Assembly: GCF_002799155.1 (NCBI RefSeq)
Contig: NZ_NERD01000002.1
Span: 3,038,001 to 3,102,000 of the forward strand
Direction: 5' to 3'
Length of the DNA stretch: 64,000 bases
Origin: Stenotrophomonas maltophilia
Lineage (GTDB): Bacteria > Pseudomonadota > Gammaproteobacteria > Xanthomonadales > Xanthomonadaceae
A program made the position numbers and the translations under genes. Positions 27,272-35,445 of this stretch are shown here, piece by piece. The notes beneath the pieces are model-generated. The model did no database searches and was not told the origin of the DNA. It saw only the letters and a program-made list of their open reading frames with translations. The number at the start of each line of letters is the position of its first letter. Position 1 is the stretch's first letter.

Positions 27272-29551
27272 ATGTCAGCTGTCTTTTCCATCACCTCTGC
27301 CGACAAAGCCCGCCTGGCCGCCAGCGACCTGCCACCGCGGGTGCGTGAGCTGCTGGGTGCATTGATCGGCCTGTGCCGGCAAACGCTGGCCGCCCCCCTG
27401 ATCCTGACCGTCGAAGCGCTGGAGCAGACGCTGCTGCACGACGCCGACCGCGCGCGCAATCCCATGCAGCAGGCGGACCTGATGGCCCAGCGTGGCCAGC
27501 TGCATGCCTTCGCCGGCCATTTCGCCGACCGCATGCTCGATGCCGTGGCCGAGGCGCTGGCGACCCTGCGCGCGCCGTCCACCGCCGCTGCAGCCAACGC
27601 CACGCCACCGCCCCTGCCAGGCACGCTCGGCCTTTCACTGGTCGATGAGCACGAGGTTGATCGCGACCTGCTGCTGACCGAGATGGTGCGCCGGGAGACG
27701 CTGCGCTCGGCCAACACGCTGAACCTGCTGGGCCAGCGCCTGGGTGTGCTCGCTGCGGCGCCCACCTTCGAGGCCGATACCCTGCCCCTGGCACCACAGG
27801 CCCTGTGCACGATGGTGCGCCGGATCGCCGAGCAGGACGCCCTCGGGGTGGAGGTGCAGCTTGCGCTGTACCGCAGCTTCGAACGGCAGGTGCTGGAACG
27901 CCTGGGCGAAGTGCTGGACCGCGCCAATGCGCTGCTGGCCCAGCACGGCGTGCTGCCGGGGCTGGTCTACACCCCGTACCTGGCACGCTCGTCGAGTACC
28001 CGGCGGATCCTCACCCAGTCGGTGGGCGGTGGCCGCGCAACCCAGCCTGCCAAGCGTGCCGCCGCACCACTGACGGGCTGGAACGGCTCCGCTGCCGCCG
28101 GTTCCTGGTCGAACCTGGTGCAGGATGCCTTCAACGATGCGGTCACCCCGGGTGCCGCAACTCCCGGCGTGACCACGTCCACCGGCAGTGCGCTGCATGA
28201 ACTGCTGCAACAGGCGCGCCACGCCACGGCGCCCCCCGCAGAGGCTGCTGCCGTGCCCAGTGCGGCGGTCGACGCGGTCCTCGCGCGCCTGCAGGCCCAG
28301 TCCAGCGCGGCCACCGGCGTCGTCGACCTGCAGGCGGCGGTGGTCGCCCAGCTGCGCAGCGAGCACGGCGCGCAGGCCCAGTTGGGCAGCCACGACCGCG
28401 ACAACCTCGACCTGCTGCGCCTGCTGATGCAGCAGGTACAGCAGCAGCAGCGTCCCGACCCGGTGCCGGCGGCCCTGCTGGCGCGCCTGCAGGTGCCGCT
28501 GGCGCGCGCGGCGATGGCCGACCCCGGCTTCTTCGTGCGCGACGAACACCCTGCACGCGAACTGCTCAACCAGATTGCAGAAGTCGGCGCGAACTGGCTG
28601 GGCGACGATGATGTTGACCCCCAGCTGCTGCAGCGCATGGCGCAGAGCGTGCAGGGCCTGCTCAGCCAGGATGCGCGCTCGCCCGAGGCCTTCGCCACCG
28701 CCAACGAAGACGTGCAGCAGCACCAGCGCGCGGCGGCCCACCGCGCCGAACTGGCCGAGCGCCGTCACGTCGAAGCCGCGCGTGGCAAGGAACGGCTGGA
28801 ACTGGCGCGCCGCCAGGCCAATGCACAGATCGACCAGTGCTGCGACGCACAGGAACCGCCGCGCTTCGTGCAGACCCTGCTGCGCCAGGCCTGGGCCGAT
28901 GCACTCACCCTCACCCGCCTGCGCCATGGCGACGATTCACTGCAATGGCAGGAGCGCCTGCAGCAGACCCAGCGCATCGCTGCGATCACGGCACAGGCCG
29001 TCGATGGCCCCGGCGGCACCGATGCCGCACTCGCCGCGGACGTCGAGGCCGCCCTGCTGCAGGTCGGCTACCACGCCGAGGAAGCCGCCGCCGTCGCTCG
29101 CCGGCTGGCCACGCCCGGCGGCGAGGACGAAAGCACCTCGCGTACCGAACTCAGCGCCCGCCTGAAGGCGCGTGCGCGCCTGGGCGAGCATGCCGGCACG
29201 ACGGCCGGCACGGCGCCCGCGACACCGCGCAGCAGTGCCGAAGAAGCCGCTTACCAGCAGCTGTGCACCCTGCCGTTCGGCAGCTGGTTCGACATCGATG
29301 CCGGTGATGGCACGCTGCGTCGCCAGCGCCTTTCCTGGTACAGCCTGCTGACCGGCCACGCCCTGTTCGTCAATCCACGCGGGCAGAAGATCGTCGACAC
29401 CGATCTGGATACGCTGGCCCGGCAGATCAGCGCTGGGCACGCGCAGCTGGTCACCGAAGACAAGGCCCGGCTGGTCGACCGCGCCTGGGAAGCCAGCCTG
29501 GGCACATTGCGCGCACTGGCAGCCAGCCGCACGCAGGAGACCCACGCATGA
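27272..29551 (+). CDS. DUF1631 family protein
   Basis: 759 aa, mostly helical with no signal peptide or membrane segment. The sequence pattern (LLGALIGLCRQTLAAPLILTVEALE at the start; DPGFFVRDEHPARELLNQIAEVG in the middle; PFGSWFDIDAG..LSWYSLLTGHALFVNPRGQK at the end) is that of the DUF1631 family, widespread in Pseudomonas and Xanthomonas. The C-terminal block LPFGSWFDI..QRLSWY resembles a PilZ-like beta domain. It overlaps the following PilZ gene by 4 nt, suggesting a joint role in c-di-GMP signalling. Function not established. Confidence 0.85.
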   Translation: MSAVFSITSADKARLAASDLPPRVRELLGALIGLCRQTLAAPLILTVEALEQTLLHDADRARNPMQQADLMAQRGQLHAFAGHFADRMLDAVAEALATLRAPSTAAAANATPPPLPGTLGLSLVDEHEVDRDLLLTEMVRRETLRSANTLNLLGQRLGVLAAAPTFEADTLPLAPQALCTMVRRIAEQDALGVEVQLALYRSFERQVLERLGEVLDRANALLAQHGVLPGLVYTPYLARSSSTRRILTQSVGGGRATQPAKRAAAPLTGWNGSAAAGSWSNLVQDAFNDAVTPGAATPGVTTSTGSALHELLQQARHATAPPAEAAAVPSAAVDAVLARLQAQSSAATGVVDLQAAVVAQLRSEHGAQAQLGSHDRDNLDLLRLLMQQVQQQQRPDPVPAALLARLQVPLARAAMADPGFFVRDEHPARELLNQIAEVGANWLGDDDVDPQLLQRMAQSVQGLLSQDARSPEAFATANEDVQQHQRAAAHRAELAERRHVEAARGKERLELARRQANAQIDQCCDAQEPPRFVQTLLRQAWADALTLTRLRHGDDSLQWQERLQQTQRIAAITAQAVDGPGGTDAALAADVEAALLQVGYHAEEAAAVARRLATPGGEDESTSRTELSARLKARARLGEHAGTTAGTAPATPRSSAEEAAYQQLCTLPFGSWFDIDAGDGTLRRQRLSWYSLLTGHALFVNPRGQKIVDTDLDTLARQISAGHAQLVTEDKARLVDRAWEASLGTLRALAASRTQETHA

Positions 29552-29922
29552 AAGCCGTACCGCCGCAGGACACACGCCGCGCGCCCCGCCGCCAGGTCTC
29601 GGACCTGGTGCCGGTCACTGACCAGATGCGCGAATGCGTGGTCGGTCGTCTCGGCAATGTCTCTGAAACCGGCATGCTGATGCTGGCCAGCGCGCCACTG
29701 CGCGAGGATGCGCTGTACCAGCTGCGCTTCCCGCTGCCGCTGGGCGATGGCCGCCAACAGGACATCGATGTGGGCGTGCACCTGCTGTGGAGCGAGCCCG
29801 CGCATGCCCCCGGCCAGAGCTGGACCGGCTTCCGGTTCCTCACCCTGTCGCGCGAACACCGGCAGCTGCTGCGCCAGTGGGTAGGCGAAGACAGCGACGA
29901 GGGGCAGGTTTCGACGACCTGA
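29548..29922 (+). CDS. PilZ domain protein (predicted c-di-GMP receptor)
   Basis: 124 aa, single PilZ domain. Both c-di-GMP contact motifs are present: an RxxxR-type stretch (RRAPRRQ, residues 10-16) and NVSETG (N-x-S-x-x-G, near 38-43). The beta-barrel continues in YQLRFPLP and DVGVHLLWS. Such single-domain proteins act as adaptors for motility, adhesion or exopolysaccharide control. Co-translated with the DUF1631 gene upstream. Confidence 0.9.
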   Translation: MKAVPPQDTRRAPRRQVSDLVPVTDQMRECVVGRLGNVSETGMLMLASAPLREDALYQLRFPLPLGDGRQQDIDVGVHLLWSEPAHAPGQSWTGFRFLTLSREHRQLLRQWVGEDSDEGQVSTT

Positions 29923-29997
29923 GTGCCGGTTCCAGCACAGCGGTTTTTCCCGGTATGCGGCAGAATCTAGGGCCGTTTCCCGTGTCGAGCCACCGCA

Positions 29998-31329
29998 ATG
30001 ATCCAGCAAGACCCCGGCGCCCTGTATCCCGACCACCTGGCCGTGCTGTGCCGACGTGCCGAACAGGCGCTGGCCCGCGGCGGCTTCGATCATCTGGTGG
30101 TGCCCAGCGGCACCCTGCACTACCAGGTGTTCGATGATCGCGACTATCCCTATGCCGCCAATCCGCAGTTCAAGGCCTGGCTGCCACTGACCCGCGTACC
30201 CAACAGCTGGATCGTGTTCACCCCCGGCAAGCGCCCGGCGGTGATCTTCCACCAGCCCTTCGACTACTGGCACGTGGTGCCGGATGCGCCGAGCGGCTGG
30301 TGGGTGGACCACTTCGACATCCACATCATCCGCACGCCGGAAGAGGCGCTGGCCCTGCTGCCGGCCGACCCGTCGCGCTGCGCGATCCTCGGCGAGCCGC
30401 AGAGCGCACTGGGCAACTACGTGCCGAACAACCCGGCGCCCGTGGTGAATTACCTGGAATGGCACCGCGGCAGCAAGACGCCGTATGAAATCGCGCTGAT
30501 GCGCCAGGCGCAGGTGCTGGGTGTGCGCGGCCACCGCGCCGCCGAAGCCGCGTTCCGCAACGGTGCCGACGAGTTCAGCATCCACATGGCGTACTGCCAG
30601 GCCGTCGGCCAGGATGCCAACGAGCTGCCCTACGGCAACATCGTGGCACTGAACGAACATGCCGCCGTGCTGCATTACACCGAGCTGGGCCGCAAGGCAC
30701 CGCAACCGCTGCGCAGCTTCCTGATCGATGCGGGTGCCAGCGCGCACGGTTACGCCAGCGACATCACCCGTACCTACGCCGCGCACGGCCACGACGAATT
30801 CGCAGCGATGATCGCCGCCGTCGACGCCGCCCAGCAGCAGATGTGCGCAGCCGTGCGCCCCGGCTTCGACTACAAGCAGCTGCACGTGGACGCACATCTT
30901 TCGCTGATGGGCGTGCTGAAGGACTTCGGGGTGATCAAGGTGTCGCCGCAGACCGCGCTGGAAACCGGCGTCAGCGCCGCGTTCTTCCCGCACGGCATCG
31001 GCCACCTGATCGGCCTGCAGGTGCACGACGTGGCGGGTTTCGCAGCCAGCGACGAAGGCGGTCGCATCGAGCGCCCGGCCGGCCACCCGTACCTGCGCCT
31101 GACCCGCGTGCTGGAACCGGGCATGGTGGTGACCATCGAACCGGGCCTGTACTTCATCGACATGCTGTTGAACGAAGTGAAGGACGCCGGCCATGGCGAT
31201 GCGATCAACTGGGAGCGCGTGGACTTCTTCCGTCCGTATGGCGGCATCCGCATCGAAGACGAAGTGCTGTGCACCGAGGGCGAAGCGGACAACCTGACGC
31301 GGCCGGAGTTTGCGGCGGCGAACGGCTGA
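29998..31329 (+). CDS. pepQ: Xaa-Pro dipeptidase
   Basis: 443 aa. Cytoplasmic dimetal peptidase that cleaves Xaa-Pro dipeptides. The metal ligands of the pita-bread fold are visible: DAGASAHGYASDITRTY (two Asp), HGIGHLIGLQVHD (His), TIEPGLYF (Glu) and RIEDEVLC (Glu). The long insert KDAGHGDAINWERVDFFRPYGG before the last ligand is typical of PepQ rather than PepP. It is convergent with the paralogous aminopeptidase pepP on the other strand, across a repeat-filled gap. Confidence 0.94.
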   Translation: MIQQDPGALYPDHLAVLCRRAEQALARGGFDHLVVPSGTLHYQVFDDRDYPYAANPQFKAWLPLTRVPNSWIVFTPGKRPAVIFHQPFDYWHVVPDAPSGWWVDHFDIHIIRTPEEALALLPADPSRCAILGEPQSALGNYVPNNPAPVVNYLEWHRGSKTPYEIALMRQAQVLGVRGHRAAEAAFRNGADEFSIHMAYCQAVGQDANELPYGNIVALNEHAAVLHYTELGRKAPQPLRSFLIDAGASAHGYASDITRTYAAHGHDEFAAMIAAVDAAQQQMCAAVRPGFDYKQLHVDAHLSLMGVLKDFGVIKVSPQTALETGVSAAFFPHGIGHLIGLQVHDVAGFAASDEGGRIERPAGHPYLRLTRVLEPGMVVTIEPGLYFIDMLLNEVKDAGHGDAINWERVDFFRPYGGIRIEDEVLCTEGEADNLTRPEFAAANG

Positions 31330-31371
31330 GCCCCTCGTGGTTGGTCGCTGAAATCAAAAGCCGCGCTTGGC

Positions 31372-31469
31372 GGGGCGGGGTGGGTTCGCGGGGGACGCCG
31401 TGAATCCATCCCTGGAGGCTTGGCCGCGGCATCCATGCCGCGGACACCCCCGCGAACCCACCCCGCCCC
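31372..31469. repeat. About 100-bp dyad element with two inner hairpins (family C), forward copy
   Basis: A 23-bp perfect outer stem (31372-31394 with 31447-31469) encloses AATCCATCCCTGGAGGCTTGG and the hairpin CCGCGGCAT-CC-ATGCCGCGG. Inner motif and order are as in the copy at 17235; outer-arm sequence differs but remains complementary. Confidence 0.85.
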
Positions 31470-31552
31470 ACCTCTGACAGTTTCTTGCGCGCGTTCAACC
31501 ACGGAAAAGAAAGAAGAAGAGCAAAAGCGGGTCTCTCGCTGCGCTCGCTCTG

Positions 31553-31676
31553 TGTCGACCAAGGTCGACACCTACCAACAGCCGCGCGTTCCAACGGCCG
31601 CAGTCGCCAGTAGATCCACGCCATGCGTGGAGGATTCATTCGATATCTGACAGATGTGCCGACCAACGGTCGGCAC
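31553..31676. repeat. Two GACCAAGGTC-type dyads flanking a SMAG palindrome
   Basis: TGTCGACCAAGGTCGACA at 31553-31570 and GTGCCGACCAACGGTCGGCAC at 31656-31676, each followed by CAC/CACC and ACCAACAGCCG. Between them is the SMAG hairpin GTAGATCCACGCCATGCGTGGA at 31610-31631. Confidence 0.7.
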
Positions 31677-31704
31677 CCACCAACAGCCGCGTGAACCTGT
31701 CGAA

Positions 31705-31806
31705 GGCGGGGCACTGTGGGTCTGCGGGGTGTGAGCCGCATGGATGCGGCGACCAAGCCTCCAGGGATGGATTCACGGCGTCCCCGCAAACCCACAGTGC
31801 CCCGCC
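31705..31806. repeat. About 100-bp dyad element with two inner hairpins (family C), reverse copy
   Basis: A 25-bp outer stem (31705-31729 with 31782-31806, one mismatch) encloses GCCGCAT-GG-ATGCGGC and CCAAGCCTCCAGGGATGGATT. The inner part is the reverse complement of the forward copies, so this element is inverted relative to the one at 31372. Confidence 0.85.
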
Positions 31807-31883
31807 ATCCCACGGAATGCCCGCCGTTGCTGTTGCTCTTGCGTGTAGCGGATGCAGGGCTGCAAGCCCTGCAGAAAAGCCCC

Positions 31884-33212
31884 TTACCCCGCCATCACCG
31901 CTTCGATCTCATCGGCGCTGCGCGCCAGGCCTTCGGTCAGCACGCGATGGCCGTCGTCGGTGATCAGCACGTCATCCTCGGTACGGATGCCGATACCGCG
32001 CCAGCGCGGCTCCACCGTCGTGTCGTCCACGCCGATGTACAGCCCCGGCTCGATGGTGAACGCCATGCCCGGCTCCAGCAGGCGCGAATCGCCCGCCAAG
32101 CGGTAGTCGCCCACGTCGTGCACATCCAGCCCGATCCAGTGCCCGGTCTTGTGCCGGTAGAAACGCTGGTACAGGCCTTCGGACAGGTTCTTTTCCAGCG
32201 TGCCCTTCAGCAGGCCCAGCCGCAGCAGGCCCTCGGTCAGGGTCTGCACCGCCGCGAGGTGACCGGCCTCGTATGGCACGCCCGGCTGGGCCTGGGCCAG
32301 CGCCGCAGCCTGTGCCTCGCCGACCAGGTCATGCAGCGCGCGTTGTTCGGCACTGAAGCGGCCGTTCACCGGGAACGTACGGGTGATGTCACTGGCATAG
32401 CCGCGGTATTCGGCACCGGCATCGATCAGCACCAGTTCGCCATCACGCGAACGTGCGTTGTTGTCGCGGTAATGCAGGATGCAGCCGTTGCGGCCGGCAC
32501 CGACGATGCTGCAATAGGCTGGCACTGCGTCGTTGGCGCGGAACACGCGCTCCAGTTCCGCCTGCAGTTCGTACTCGTGGATGCCCGCCCTGGCGGCCTT
32601 CATCGCGGCCAGATGCGCACGCACGCTGATCTGCGCGGCGTGGTGCATCAGCGCCACTTCTGCACCTGATTTGAACAGGCGCTGCTCGTGCAGCAGGTGC
32701 CCCAGTTCCAGGAACTCATGCGGTGGCTGTGCGCCGTGGCGCACCTGCGAGCGCACGCGGTTGACCCAACCGATCAGCTTGAGGTCGAAATCGGCATCGC
32801 GGCCGAAGTGGTAGTAAACGCGCGAGCGCCCTTCCAGCAGGCCTGGCAGGATGTCGTCCAGATCATCGATCGGGTAGGCATCGTCCATGCCGTACTGCGC
32901 CACTGCCCCTTCCTGGCCGGCGCGACTGCCGTCCCAGGCCTCGCGCTCGGCATCGCGCTCGCGGCAGAACAGGATGGCCTCGCCGTGGCGGCGGCCCGGA
33001 ATCAGCACCAGCACTGCTTCCGGTTCCGGGAAACCGCTCAGGTACTGGAAGTCCGAATCCTGCCGGAACGGATAGTGGGTATCGAGGCTGCGCACCTTCT
33101 CGGCCGCGGCCGGCAGTACCAGGATCGCGTCCTCGCCGGCCATGTCCATCAGCTGGCGGCGACGACGCTTGTATTCGCCGGCCGCGATGCCGGTGCGCTG
33201 CTTGATGTCCAT
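31884..33212 (-). CDS. pepP: Xaa-Pro aminopeptidase (aminopeptidase P)
   Basis: 442 aa (E. coli 441). Removes N-terminal residues preceding proline; a manganese-dependent pita-bread enzyme. Ligand segments: LIDAGAEYRGYASDITRTF, HKTGHWIGLDVHD, TIEPGLYIG and IRTEDDVLI; N-terminal creatinase-like domain with LPAAAEKVRSLDTHYPFRQDSDF. Its start overlaps the ygfB stop by 1 nt or more (ATGA-type junction), the ygfB-pepP order known from E. coli. Confidence 0.96.
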   Translation of the reverse strand: MDIKQRTGIAAGEYKRRRRQLMDMAGEDAILVLPAAAEKVRSLDTHYPFRQDSDFQYLSGFPEPEAVLVLIPGRRHGEAILFCRERDAEREAWDGSRAGQEGAVAQYGMDDAYPIDDLDDILPGLLEGRSRVYYHFGRDADFDLKLIGWVNRVRSQVRHGAQPPHEFLELGHLLHEQRLFKSGAEVALMHHAAQISVRAHLAAMKAARAGIHEYELQAELERVFRANDAVPAYCSIVGAGRNGCILHYRDNNARSRDGELVLIDAGAEYRGYASDITRTFPVNGRFSAEQRALHDLVGEAQAAALAQAQPGVPYEAGHLAAVQTLTEGLLRLGLLKGTLEKNLSEGLYQRFYRHKTGHWIGLDVHDVGDYRLAGDSRLLEPGMAFTIEPGLYIGVDDTTVEPRWRGIGIRTEDDVLITDDGHRVLTEGLARSADEIEAVMAG

Positions 33213-33760
33213 CAGTTCAAGCGCTGCCGATGACGCGAGGCCAGCACCACGTCGCCGTGCAGCAGCAGTACTGCCACGCGGATGAATTCCTCGATCTCCG
33301 ACAGGGCTTCTTCGTCATCGTCGCCACCGGCCTCGAAATCCTCGCTGGAGGCACGGGCCAGGCTGGCCATGTCGGTCAGCGCTTCTTCGCCCTCTTCGGA
33401 CAGGGCCGGGCGGCGACCGCCGCTGCCCAGGCCGAAGCCGCCCAGGAACGAGCGGGTCCAGCTGAACATGGCATCAGCCTGCGCGGACACGTCGTCGCCG
33501 TCGGTCAACAGCAGTTCGAAGGCGAAGTCGCGGTCTTCCAGCTGCTTGATGGTGGCCTGCAGCAGCTGCCCCAGCACGCTGTCGGCGGCCACCGGCGGCA
33601 GGTTGTCGTCGGCCAGCACCCGCGCCGGCCAGTCATTGCCGGGGGCGCCGCCCGCGGCCAGCCAGCCACACAGCGCACCATGCAGCTCGGCAGCGGTGGC
33701 GCCCAGGCCCAGTTCCTGGCTGGCGCGGGTAACGTCGTCGACGGAGGGAAGTTCGGTCAT
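33212..33760 (-). CDS. ygfB: UPF0149 / YgfB family protein
   Basis: 182 aa from the ATG at 33758. All-helical YgfB family: ELGLGATAAELHGALCGWLAAGG at the N-terminus and WTRSFLGGFGLG (near 105) are the diagnostic blocks, with an acidic C-terminal half (EEGEEALTDMASLARASSEDFEAGGDDDEEALSEIEEFIR is very Glu/Asp-rich). In Pseudomonas a YgfB homologue modulates antibiotic resistance gene expression; whether that holds here is unknown. It is divergent from the TIGR02449-zapA pair and translationally coupled to pepP. Confidence 0.9.
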   Translation of the reverse strand: MTELPSVDDVTRASQELGLGATAAELHGALCGWLAAGGAPGNDWPARVLADDNLPPVAADSVLGQLLQATIKQLEDRDFAFELLLTDGDDVSAQADAMFSWTRSFLGGFGLGSGGRRPALSEEGEEALTDMASLARASSEDFEAGGDDDEEALSEIEEFIRVAVLLLHGDVVLASRHRQRLN

Positions 33761-33913
33761 CGTGCGGCTCGTTCGGAAAGGAAACCCGGGGCGCGCACGC
33801 GCGCGCCCGTGAGACCCCGTAGTGTAGCAACCCCGCAGCATCCTCTCTGCGGCCGCCAGGCCTTGCTGCGACAACGCTTGACCGCCCTTACCCGGCTTGC
33901 CTATCGTGCCTGC

Positions 33914-34135
33914 ATGGAACCCGCCGATCCCCTTGCCCAGCTGCAGGACTTCGCCGCCCGCGTGGAAGCGTTGCTTGAACGCAACCAGCGCTTGGCCGAG
34001 GAGAACCGCAGCCTGCGCCACCAGCAGGAACAGCTGGTGGCCGAGCGTTCCACGCTGCTGGCCAAGAACGAGCAGGCACGCTCGCGGGTGGAAGCAATGA
34101 TCAGCCGGCTCAAATCCCTGGAGCAGCACACATGA
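33914..34135 (+). CDS. TIGR02449-family coiled-coil protein upstream of zapA
   Basis: 73 aa from the ATG at 33914. Almost entirely heptad-like coiled coil (LAQLQDFAARVEALLERN..LRHQQEQLVAERSTLLAKN). Its 4-nt overlap with zapA and its size match a small family (TIGR02449) found next to zapA in gammaproteobacteria and suspected to act in division. The frame is open upstream to 33230 but that part is antisense to ygfB. Confidence 0.85.
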   Translation: MEPADPLAQLQDFAARVEALLERNQRLAEENRSLRHQQEQLVAERSTLLAKNEQARSRVEAMISRLKSLEQHT

Positions 34136-34428
34136 GCGCCGAACCGGTCAGTGTCCGCATCCTCGATCGTGAATACACCGTGGGTGTTGGCGGCGATGAA
34201 CGCGACAGCCTGATGGCCGCCGCGCGCCTGCTCGATGCGCGCATGCGCGAAATCCGCGGCAGCAATCGCATGGCCGCCGTCGACCGCGTCGCCGTGCTGG
34301 CCGCACTGAACCTGGCCCACGAACTGCAGCTGCTGCGCGACGAGAACGCCCGCCAGGCAGTGGCCCTGCAGCAGACGCTGGCCGACCTGAACCGGCGCCT
34401 GGACCGCGCGATCGACGCCCCCCCATAG
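34132..34428 (+). CDS. zapA: Cell division protein ZapA
   Basis: 98 aa. ZapA bundles FtsZ protofilaments at the Z-ring. The N-terminal globular part EPVSVRILDREYTVGVGGDERDSLMAAARLLDARMREIR and the C-terminal coiled coil (LAALNLAHELQLLRDENARQ..LADLNRRLD) match the family. It is followed by a long palindrome and then 6S RNA and fau, the conserved zapA-ssrS-fau order. Confidence 0.93.
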   Translation: MSAEPVSVRILDREYTVGVGGDERDSLMAAARLLDARMREIRGSNRMAAVDRVAVLAALNLAHELQLLRDENARQAVALQQTLADLNRRLDRAIDAPP

Positions 34429-34506
34429 AAAAAGGGGACGGAGGGAATTAAGGCGCATTCGCCCCTTCCGTGCTGGAAACGTCTTAATTCCCTCCGTCCC
34501 CTTTTT
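34429..34506. repeat. Long inverted repeat ending GGGGACGGAGGG (family B)
   Basis: 24-bp perfect arms (34429-34452 with 34483-34506), beginning AAAAAGGGGACGGAGGG and ending CCCTCCGTCCCCTTTTT, around a 30-nt centre. It begins 1 nt after the zapA stop; A5 and T5 at the ends make it a good terminator on either strand. Confidence 0.85.
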
Positions 34507-34569
34507 CGCGTATCTGAATTGGCACGGACTGTTGCCGACGAACGGCCTATCCAGATCCTGCACGCTGGC

Positions 34570-34575
34570 TATAAT
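34570..34575 (+). promoter_or_regulatory. -10 box of 6S RNA
   Basis: Perfect TATAAT, about 8-10 nt before the predicted 5' end of the 6S RNA stem. The -35 region (CTATCC at best) is weak. Confidence 0.7.
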
Positions 34576-34582
34576 GGCCACG

Positions 34583-34768
34583 CGTTCTCTGCGGTACTCG
34601 ACGGCATGTGCAAACATTCGCCTTGTCCCTTAAGAACGACACCGGGAGCGCGACAGCGCCGGGAGTGCAGGTCCGCCTTGTAGCGGGAAGCCCGATGGTT
34701 CTCCAGCGTTCCCACTTGAGCCCCCGGGTTCAAGGTCGTTTCGCATGCATCGACATTGCGGAGAATGC
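34583..34768 (+). ncRNA. ssrS: 6S RNA
   Basis: About 186 nt. The closing stem TTCTCTGC (34585-34592) pairs with GCGGAGAA (34758-34765). The 3' half contains ACTTGAGCCCCCGGGTTCAAGG, matching the TTGAACC..GGGTTCAAGG region of E. coli 6S RNA, and the layout between zapA and fau is the conserved ssrS locus. 6S RNA binds sigma-70 RNA polymerase by mimicking an open promoter and down-regulates transcription in stationary phase. Ends are estimated from the stem and the TATAAT box. Confidence 0.88.
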
Positions 34769-34779
34769 AATATTCCAGC

Positions 34780-34814
34780 AAGGGCGGCGTCTTCGGGCGT
34801 CGCCCTTGTTCTTT
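34780..34814 (+). terminator. Hairpin terminator after 6S RNA
   Basis: 12-bp stem AAGGGCGGCGTC-TTCG-GGCGTCGCCCTT (two G-T pairs), followed by GTTCTTT. It is 11 nt past the predicted 6S 3' end and upstream of fau. Confidence 0.85.
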
Positions 34815-34851
34815 CCGGCACAATGGCGGCTGATCCTTGCCGCACGCTGCC

Positions 34852-35445
34852 ATGACCGACCCGCGCCAGGCCCTGCGCCACGACCTGCGGCAACGCCGCC
34901 GCGACCTTTCCGCCGGTGAGCGCATTGCCGCCGCCGAATCGCTTGCCGAGTCTCTGCTCGCCCTGCCGTTCGCCCCGCGCGAAGGCGCCGTGGCCGGCTA
35001 CTGGGCGCTGGATGGCGAAATCGCCCTGCACCGCTGGCAGCTGCAATTGCCCGAGGGACTCACCTACTGCCTGCCGGTGCTGGCCGGCGACGTGCTGCGC
35101 TTCGCGCCGTGGCGGCCCGGGCAGCCGCTGACCAGCAACCGCTATGGCATTCCCGAGCCGGACGTGGCCATGGAGGACACCCTGGAACCGGCGCAGATGG
35201 CGCTGGTGGTGGCCCCGCTGGTGGGCTTCGACACGCAGTGCCAGCGGCTGGGCATGGGGGGCGGCTGGTATGATCGCAGCTTCGCCTTCCGCCACGACCG
35301 GCCGGCGCCGCCCTGGCTGGTCGGTGCAGCGTTCGCGGTGCAGCAGGTCGAGTCCTTGCCGGTGGCGTCGTGGGACGTGCCGGTGGATGCGATCTGCACT
35401 GAAGAAGGCACCCTGTTCCCCTCCGCTGCCCCTGTGAACGCATGA
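34852..35445 (+). CDS. fau: 5-formyltetrahydrofolate cyclo-ligase
   Basis: 197 aa from the ATG at 34852 (an in-frame ATG at 34837 is also possible). Converts 5-formyl-THF to 5,10-methenyl-THF with ATP. The N-terminus DPRQALRHDLRQRRRDLSAGER and the C-terminal APLVGFDTQCQRLGMGGGWYDR (near 122-143), which holds the nucleotide/folate site, are typical. Located downstream of 6S RNA as in most gammaproteobacteria and overlapping the EVE gene by 4 nt. Confidence 0.93.
   Translation: MTDPRQALRHDLRQRRRDLSAGERIAAAESLAESLLALPFAPREGAVAGYWALDGEIALHRWQLQLPEGLTYCLPVLAGDVLRFAPWRPGQPLTSNRYGIPEPDVAMEDTLEPAQMALVVAPLVGFDTQCQRLGMGGGWYDRSFAFRHDRPAPPWLVGAAFAVQQVESLPVASWDVPVDAICTEEGTLFPSAAPVNA

Larger units (their letters stand above)
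31330..31883. other. 554-nt repeat island between convergent pepQ and pepP
   Basis: No gene. It holds two family C elements in opposite orientation (31372-31469 and 31705-31806), two GACCAAGGTC-type dyads (31553-31570, 31656-31676), each followed by CACC-type and CCAACAGCCG sequence, and a SMAG palindrome (31610-31631). Confidence 0.8.

Noticed and set aside
34608..34919. 103-aa open frame overlapping 6S RNA and the start of fau
   Set aside because: No protein-family features, out of frame with fau and coincident with a structured RNA and its terminator.
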